Source: CAVWDI01 sp046259385
GTDB taxonomy: Bacteria; Chloroflexota; Anaerolineae; Anaerolineales; UBA4823
Assembly (NCBI GenBank): GCA_046259385.1
Contig: JBJYWI010000244.1
Coordinates: forward strand, 1 to 57,224
Reading direction: 5' to 3'
Length of the DNA: 57,224 bases
Under the pieces are notes generated by a model, which saw only the letters and a program-made list of their open reading frames with translations, ran no database searches and was not told where the DNA came from. Positions 51,845 to 57,224 of this stretch are shown here, one piece after another (the stretch's first letter is position 1; each line of letters starts with the position of its first letter). The position numbers and the translations under genes were made by a program.

Positions 51845-52987
51845 TCAATTTCTTTCATTCAGATAGCGCTTGAGGCGCTGCAAACCAATTTCTATATTTT
51901 CCAGTGAATTCGCATATGAAAACCGCAGGTATCCCTCGCCGTTGGCCCCAAAGTCAATCCCGGGAGTGACCCCTACCCTGGCATTCTCAAGGATATCAAA
52001 TGCGAGCTGGTATGAATCGTTTGAAAGGTGCCTGGCATTTGCGAACACATAGAACGCTCCGGTTGGATCAACTGTAATGCCAAACCCCAATTCGCGCAAT
52101 CCTTTCAGGATGAACTTGCGGCGCTGGTTGTAGATTTCTCTCATGAGCGATACATCCTCGCTGGATTCTTGTAATGCCGCGATGCCTGCTTCCTGAACGG
52201 CAGAGTTGGCGCATATGAAAAAGTTCTGCTGCATCTTCTGGATTGGGCGGATAAATTCCTTTGGGGCGATGAGATATCCGAGCCTGAGGCCAGTCATCGC
52301 GAACAATTTTGAAAAACCATTGATAACGAATGCATGATCGCTAATTTCAAGTATTGAGTGTTCCTTACCTTCATAAACCAGACCGTGGTAAATCTCGTCG
52401 GATACCACATAAGGTCCAAGCTGTGAAATCGCTTGCATACGGGTTTCTGAGAGCAGGTTGCCGGTCGGGTTAGACGGCGAGTTGATTAGAATAGCTTTGG
52501 TCTTCTTGGTTATCCTGCTTTTAATATCCTCTGGCTGGTACTGGAACCCATCCTGCTCGTAAACTGGGACATAAACCGGATCACCGTCAATATATTTGAT
52601 GATGTTCGGGTAACAGGCGTAATGCGGGTCGGAGAGAATCACCTGGTCGCCTCGTTCCAGAAGGGCTGAAAAAATTAAAAGCATGGCAGGGGAGGTTCCG
52701 GACGTTACCACGATTTGATCCGGATCTACTTTCACACCGTACTTATCCAGGTAATATTCGCAGATCCCTTCACGAAGTCTTGGGATGCCAAGGCTGTGTG
52801 TGTAATGGGTGCATCCTTTAGCCAGAGCCTTACATAAGGCTTCATTAACAGGTGCGGGCGTATCAAAATCGGGCTCTCCAACTTCCAGGTGGATAATCTC
52901 AATACCGTCACTTTCGAGTTGGTGAGCTCTTTCAAGCACTTCCATTACGATGAATGGGTTAATATCCCGGGCCCGTTTTGCGATCAT
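51845..52987 (-). CDS. Class I/II pyridoxal-phosphate aminotransferase
   Basis: A 380-residue aminotransferase. The PLP Lys is in FSKLFAMTGLRLGY (about 229), NSPSNPTGN and the C-terminal YLRFSYANSLENI (Arg that binds the carboxylate) are typical. The group resembles aspartate/aromatic or alanine aminotransferases. The substrate is unknown. The ATG start is followed by IAKRARDINPFIVMEVLERA, normal for this family. Confidence 0.93.
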   Translation of the reverse strand: MIAKRARDINPFIVMEVLERAHQLESDGIEIIHLEVGEPDFDTPAPVNEALCKALAKGCTHYTHSLGIPRLREGICEYYLDKYGVKVDPDQIVVTSGTSPAMLLIFSALLERGDQVILSDPHYACYPNIIKYIDGDPVYVPVYEQDGFQYQPEDIKSRITKKTKAILINSPSNPTGNLLSETRMQAISQLGPYVVSDEIYHGLVYEGKEHSILEISDHAFVINGFSKLFAMTGLRLGYLIAPKEFIRPIQKMQQNFFICANSAVQEAGIAALQESSEDVSLMREIYNQRRKFILKGLRELGFGITVDPTGAFYVFANARHLSNDSYQLAFDILENARVGVTPGIDFGANGEGYLRFSYANSLENIEIGLQRLKRYLNERN

Positions 52988-53142
52988 TTTAATTCTCCAC
53001 AGTTATGAATAATTAAATTATACGTGGAAATACTCTAATCTCGAATTATTTACGGTCTTGATTTCACAAGACTCCTTTATGGATACAATAGAAAATTCCC
53101 GCGTAATTTTGATTTTGTTTTAAGAAGCAATTCCAATTTAAA

Positions 53143-54867
53143 CTATTCGTCCAGTTTGTAAATTCTGGCATACTCGATGTTGTTAATCCATACAGAATGC
53201 TCGGGGTTCCAGGATTTTATGTAATCGAGCAGTTCAGCCGGCAGGTTGCGCTGCCATTGGTGGATGTAAATCACAAGGTAGTCCGATTCCTCTAATGTTT
53301 TCCAGTCCTCGGATGTGAAAGCACCGGTTCCGATATGTTGAGAATTTCCTTCGAAGAAGAAGGAGAAGGGTCCGTTTTCATACCAGGAGAACACATTCAG
53401 TTTTTTTGCCTGGTCTTTCTGGTTCAGGTACATGGCAGCCTGGTCGAGTCCTTCACCCCAGCCGATTTGCATCACCTGCGGGGCTTTGCGGCCTCCGCCC
53501 AGCAGCGGGTTGTAGTAAGCCAGGGGATAAGGGAAGATGCCCAGAGAAGACCAAGCCTGGAAAACAATAAGGAGCATAAGGAGGGCAGCCGGGACGATCC
53601 TGGCGAAAAGGGCAGGCAGTCTCTGCTTCAGCCAGAGTGCGAGTGCAGTCCAGCCGAGGGCGGCGATGATATTGAGGGGCGCATAAACCGGGAGCAGGTA
53701 GCGGTCGAATTTCTTGGAACCCAGGTTCATAGCCAGGCAGAAGACGAGCACTGTGATCAACAGGCTGAAAAAGGTGCGGCGGACGCCTGGTTTAGAGAAG
53801 AGGTTCTGTTTGGAGAAGAAAGCCCAGGCGGCAGCCAGGAGGCCGAGCAGGGAGACCGGGGTGGTGCGCCACAGGTAGGTTAGCGGGTAGAAGTAGAAGA
53901 AGCGCGGGCCTGAAATGCCGGTCGGGAAGATCTGGCCGTTGAAAAAGATGGGTGAGCTGTGCCCTTCGGCGGCGTAGCCGGATGCGGAGGCCAGGATTTC
54001 GAGCAAAACGCCAAGCGGGTTGACCCACATGGCAGGCCAGAGGAGCACAAAAACGGAGGCGGCAAGGAGAACCCAGAGGGCGAAGCGCCAGGCGTAATCC
54101 CAGAGCATTTTGGGGGGAGGGGCGTCTGTCTGCTGGCGGGAGGCGGACCAGAAATCGATCAAGAACAGAAGGGCAGCGGTGGGGAGCAGGAAGAAACCGG
54201 GCGATTTGGTCAGCCAGCACAGACCTGCGGCGAAGGAGGCGATGAGCAGGTCATAAAACCGGCGCTGAAAGAGGAAAGAGATGACCGCCAGGACAGCCAG
54301 CAGGTAGAGGTCAGCGAGCAGGGCGTCCAGATGGAGGATGCGCGAGAGGGCGAGGTGAAAAGGGTCGAATGCGACCAGCAGGAAAGCGAGCAGGGAAGGC
54401 AGCCAGCCAATCAGGCGCCAGGAGAGCCAGAAAGCCAGCAGGAGCACAACCAGGTGGGCATAGCTCATGAATATCCTGGCCGAGACCAGGTTCTCAAGCG
54501 GCGTCTTTTCTAAAACCTGCCTGAAATAATAGTCAACGGATTTGTTTTTTTCTAAATCTATGTTCGTTTTCCGGTATGTTGAGTATGCATTTAGCATACC
54601 GCCTGTACCCAACCACATCACTGTCACACCTGGATGAACGCTCTGGTAGGTCTCTGCAAAATCCCCATTTCGCAGAGCCTTAAAAAACCCGCCTGATCGT
54701 TGAATCCAGTTGTTTTCATCGACAATTACAGACCGGTTGAGATCTATGCGTCGCGGCAGCCAGATCGCCCCTGCGATAAGAATCAAGACAAAAATATGCA
54801 TTGTTTTATTTCTGAAATTGGGATAATTACGACGCATGGTAGAAGCAGACGCAGGTAGGTTGATCAA
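53143..54867 (-). CDS. GT39-like membrane glycosyltransferase (copy 1)
   Basis: A 574-residue protein with about 12 membrane helices of the ArnT/PMT (GT39) type. The first luminal loop has RRIDLNRSVIVDENNW (the catalytic Asp-Glu pair) and HPGVTVMWLGTGG; such enzymes transfer a sugar from a polyprenyl carrier. It and the next gene (54957) share about 430 residues with no visible difference, while the first 120 and last 20 residues differ. The start is ATG 54867; MRRNYPNF slightly downstream is another option. Confidence 0.85.
   Translation of the reverse strand: MINLPASASTMRRNYPNFRNKTMHIFVLILIAGAIWLPRRIDLNRSVIVDENNWIQRSGGFFKALRNGDFAETYQSVHPGVTVMWLGTGGMLNAYSTYRKTNIDLEKNKSVDYYFRQVLEKTPLENLVSARIFMSYAHLVVLLLAFWLSWRLIGWLPSLLAFLLVAFDPFHLALSRILHLDALLADLYLLAVLAVISFLFQRRFYDLLIASFAAGLCWLTKSPGFFLLPTAALLFLIDFWSASRQQTDAPPPKMLWDYAWRFALWVLLAASVFVLLWPAMWVNPLGVLLEILASASGYAAEGHSSPIFFNGQIFPTGISGPRFFYFYPLTYLWRTTPVSLLGLLAAAWAFFSKQNLFSKPGVRRTFFSLLITVLVFCLAMNLGSKKFDRYLLPVYAPLNIIAALGWTALALWLKQRLPALFARIVPAALLMLLIVFQAWSSLGIFPYPLAYYNPLLGGGRKAPQVMQIGWGEGLDQAAMYLNQKDQAKKLNVFSWYENGPFSFFFEGNSQHIGTGAFTSEDWKTLEESDYLVIYIHQWQRNLPAELLDYIKSWNPEHSVWINNIEYARIYKLDE
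53209..54501. repeat. Long direct repeat within GT39-like genes, copy 1
   Basis: A tract of 1,293 bp that appears identical to bases 55023-56315 (offset exactly 1,814). Identity begins after a T/G difference at 53208/55022 and ends after AAGCGG at 54501/56315; flanking sequence differs strongly. The pattern suggests a conversion or recent recombination event. Confidence 0.93.
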
Positions 54868-54956
54868 CCGAATTCGTTGAACCGGACAGGATATATTTGG
54901 AGATCTTTATAGTTATTTTAAAGAAACCCATAACACACCTGGCAGCATGATAACTT

Positions 54957-56678
54957 TCAATCCGGAATTTTATAAATCCTCACATACTCGAGATTGTTAA
55001 TCCACACAGAATGCTCGGGTTGCCAGGATTTTATGTAATCGAGCAGTTCAGCCGGCAGGTTGCGCTGCCATTGGTGGATGTAAATCACAAGGTAGTCCGA
55101 TTCCTCTAATGTTTTCCAGTCCTCGGATGTGAAAGCACCGGTTCCGATATGTTGAGAATTTCCTTCGAAGAAGAAGGAGAAGGGTCCGTTTTCATACCAG
55201 GAGAACACATTCAGTTTTTTTGCCTGGTCTTTCTGGTTCAGGTACATGGCAGCCTGGTCGAGTCCTTCACCCCAGCCGATTTGCATCACCTGCGGGGCTT
55301 TGCGGCCTCCGCCCAGCAGCGGGTTGTAGTAAGCCAGGGGATAAGGGAAGATGCCCAGAGAAGACCAAGCCTGGAAAACAATAAGGAGCATAAGGAGGGC
55401 AGCCGGGACGATCCTGGCGAAAAGGGCAGGCAGTCTCTGCTTCAGCCAGAGTGCGAGTGCAGTCCAGCCGAGGGCGGCGATGATATTGAGGGGCGCATAA
55501 ACCGGGAGCAGGTAGCGGTCGAATTTCTTGGAACCCAGGTTCATAGCCAGGCAGAAGACGAGCACTGTGATCAACAGGCTGAAAAAGGTGCGGCGGACGC
55601 CTGGTTTAGAGAAGAGGTTCTGTTTGGAGAAGAAAGCCCAGGCGGCAGCCAGGAGGCCGAGCAGGGAGACCGGGGTGGTGCGCCACAGGTAGGTTAGCGG
55701 GTAGAAGTAGAAGAAGCGCGGGCCTGAAATGCCGGTCGGGAAGATCTGGCCGTTGAAAAAGATGGGTGAGCTGTGCCCTTCGGCGGCGTAGCCGGATGCG
55801 GAGGCCAGGATTTCGAGCAAAACGCCAAGCGGGTTGACCCACATGGCAGGCCAGAGGAGCACAAAAACGGAGGCGGCAAGGAGAACCCAGAGGGCGAAGC
55901 GCCAGGCGTAATCCCAGAGCATTTTGGGGGGAGGGGCGTCTGTCTGCTGGCGGGAGGCGGACCAGAAATCGATCAAGAACAGAAGGGCAGCGGTGGGGAG
56001 CAGGAAGAAACCGGGCGATTTGGTCAGCCAGCACAGACCTGCGGCGAAGGAGGCGATGAGCAGGTCATAAAACCGGCGCTGAAAGAGGAAAGAGATGACC
56101 GCCAGGACAGCCAGCAGGTAGAGGTCAGCGAGCAGGGCGTCCAGATGGAGGATGCGCGAGAGGGCGAGGTGAAAAGGGTCGAATGCGACCAGCAGGAAAG
56201 CGAGCAGGGAAGGCAGCCAGCCAATCAGGCGCCAGGAGAGCCAGAAAGCCAGCAGGAGCACAACCAGGTGGGCATAGCTCATGAATATCCTGGCCGAGAC
56301 CAGGTTCTCAAGCGGGTTATCGATTATGCCCTGGTAAAATTCTCTGGTTTCCAGTTTGTCTCCCAGCTTTTCAATCCTGTCAGTTTGGGATTGATACTCC
56401 TGCAGCAAACCGCCGCTTCCCAACCACATCACTGTCACCCCCGGGTGAGGCGCCCTGAATGTCCTTTGATAATCGCCCTGTTTTGCAAAAATCAGAAATT
56501 TCAACGATCGCTCCAACCACTTAATTTCATCGGTTGTCACTGCCCGGTTGAGATCCATGCGGCGCGGCAGCCAGATCAATGGCGCGATTATGCTGATTGC
56601 TAAGACAAACAAGAAAATTTTTCTATACTTGTCTGGTTTATGAAGAATGGAAAGGCGAATGTGAAAGATTTTTTGCAT
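54957..56678 (-). CDS. GT39-like membrane glycosyltransferase (copy 2)
   Basis: A 573-residue paralogue of the preceding gene. Its first 120 residues differ (RRMDLNRAVTTDEIKW, HPGVTVMWLGSGG), but the catalytic Asp-Glu pair is kept. The middle and most of the C-terminal part appear identical to copy 1; the end is LEYVRIYKIPD instead of IEYARIYKLDE. Different N-terminal parts might change acceptor or donor choice while the rest is kept the same by gene conversion (inference). Confidence 0.85.
   Translation of the reverse strand: MQKIFHIRLSILHKPDKYRKIFLFVLAISIIAPLIWLPRRMDLNRAVTTDEIKWLERSLKFLIFAKQGDYQRTFRAPHPGVTVMWLGSGGLLQEYQSQTDRIEKLGDKLETREFYQGIIDNPLENLVSARIFMSYAHLVVLLLAFWLSWRLIGWLPSLLAFLLVAFDPFHLALSRILHLDALLADLYLLAVLAVISFLFQRRFYDLLIASFAAGLCWLTKSPGFFLLPTAALLFLIDFWSASRQQTDAPPPKMLWDYAWRFALWVLLAASVFVLLWPAMWVNPLGVLLEILASASGYAAEGHSSPIFFNGQIFPTGISGPRFFYFYPLTYLWRTTPVSLLGLLAAAWAFFSKQNLFSKPGVRRTFFSLLITVLVFCLAMNLGSKKFDRYLLPVYAPLNIIAALGWTALALWLKQRLPALFARIVPAALLMLLIVFQAWSSLGIFPYPLAYYNPLLGGGRKAPQVMQIGWGEGLDQAAMYLNQKDQAKKLNVFSWYENGPFSFFFEGNSQHIGTGAFTSEDWKTLEESDYLVIYIHQWQRNLPAELLDYIKSWQPEHSVWINNLEYVRIYKIPD
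55023..56315. repeat. Long direct repeat within GT39-like genes, copy 2
   Basis: Second copy of the 1,293-bp tract at 53209-54501. Both copies lie at equivalent codon positions and in the same orientation. They could recombine to delete one gene. Confidence 0.93.
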
Positions 56679-56715
56679 TTTCTCTAAATAGAAATTTTTT
56701 CATCTGCATGCTTAC

Positions 56716-57224
56716 TTATTTGGGAACATAGATATCATTACGAACATACAATCGATAATCCCTTTTCTCCAGAATTAAAGAATAATTCTTCATCAATTGT
56801 ATTTCAAGTTTGGGAAGATTGAAGCGTGTTAGGAGCACCTGTTCGGGTTTATATACCTTGACAGAAGAAATTACTTCCTCCTCAGTAAGCGCCTTGGTTG
56901 CTAGTCGCTTTAGAGTAAATGTAGCTAAATCTGGTGGAACGGGTTTTCGCAATAGAGCAGCATAAATTGGCATATCAGTTACAATCCAATTTGTATAATC
57001 CGCGTAATCACGCATAGCCCTTAAAACATCCATTTGATGTTTAGGTGCAATAAGTGAAGATCTCTTAATTTGTTCCCTGGGATATATTTGCTTTAAGAAA
57101 TCTGAAGAAAAATTAATCACCACAAGAATCAATCCTAAAAGTGCAAAGAAATATAAGAGATTATTCAAGTTAATAAATTCTTTAGAATGAAATAATTTTA
57201 CAGTCCAGTTTATAGCTTCACCGG
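56716..57224 (-). CDS. Third GT39-like glycosyltransferase, N-terminal part outside window
   Basis: The frame is open to the last base of the window, so the start lies beyond it; about 168 residues are visible. A membrane helix (NLLYFFALLGLILVVINF) is followed by a luminal C-terminal domain with YTNWIVTDMPIYAALLRKPVPP and EEEVISSVKVYKPEQVLLTRF, typical of the end of GT39/ArnT-like proteins. Unlike the two genes after it, its tail is of a different subtype. Probably part of a cluster for cell-surface glycan or protein glycosylation. Confidence 0.7.
   Translation of the reverse strand, partial: GEAINWTVKLFHSKEFINLNNLLYFFALLGLILVVINFSSDFLKQIYPREQIKRSSLIAPKHQMDVLRAMRDYADYTNWIVTDMPIYAALLRKPVPPDLATFTLKRLATKALTEEEVISSVKVYKPEQVLLTRFNLPKLEIQLMKNYSLILEKRDYRLYVRNDIYVPK

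Noticed and set aside
53335..54513. Long plus-strand ORFs inside the GT39-like genes (182 and 184 codons, repeated at 55149 and 55773)
   Set aside because: They lie antisense to long membrane-protein genes with high GC at third positions. They are repeated only because the underlying DNA is repeated, and they are very rich in Glu/Gln/Arg, as expected of such shadows.

Overview
The window reads as a chromosomal piece of a Chloroflexota bacterium, most likely of the Anaerolineae type. This is inferred, not proven, from several traits: an FMN riboswitch in front of a RibXY-type riboflavin importer, frequent TTG/GTG starts, a secreted protein ending in a YFP-V-type tail, and a Rieske/cytochrome b operon carrying many c-type haems. 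No phage, insertion sequence or CRISPR array is visible. There is one tRNA gene (Val, anticodon CAC).

Layout. Bases 1-5.8 kb hold an electron-transfer operon: a 5'-cut multihaem cytochrome c, a Rieske protein, a short cytochrome b6, and a subunit IV fused to seven monohaem cytochrome c modules. A convergent six-haem lipoprotein with a collagen-like stalk follows. 6.1-12 kb: a LysR regulator with a small membrane ORF, then a complete riboflavin uptake operon on the minus strand (promoter, FMN riboswitch, terminator, permease, binding protein, ATPase, zinc-ribbon membrane protein). 12-14 kb: a GGDEF protein and a receiver-like/formylglycine-generating-enzyme-like fusion. 14.3-19.3 kb: tRNA-Val followed by an AT-rich accessory stretch with an M15 peptidase, two intact trypsin-like proteases, a decayed third protease, another degraded ORF and an unknown protein.

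19-30 kb (minus strand): two SLC13 permeases with two and four RCK_C-like domains; then a cluster of LysW-like zinc-ribbon proteins around a D-Ala-D-Ala-ligase-type ATP-grasp enzyme, with a Gre factor and a Lys-rich 21-residue peptide. This is the best candidate for an undescribed system. An atypical response regulator and two coiled-coil membrane proteins follow. 30-42 kb: a secreted amidase with a golvesin-like insert (probable ATT start), a LysE exporter, a C39-like lipoprotein, a DUF4380-like protein, an MFS transporter, a fucose-isomerase-like protein, a DegV/FakB-PlsY coupled pair, a flavin-reductase-like protein and a HAD phosphatase.

42-57 kb: methionine genes (metY, metA with the acetyl-CoA-type Glu) behind a structured leader with a terminator, a cyclophilin, an aromatic amino acid decarboxylase-like enzyme, and housekeeping or repair genes (HAD, GNATs, MsrA, DinB, LOG, aminotransferase). 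Two tandem GT39-like membrane glycosyltransferases share a 1,293-bp tract that appears identical and has abrupt edges, which points to gene conversion. A third, cut-off protein of the same kind ends the window.
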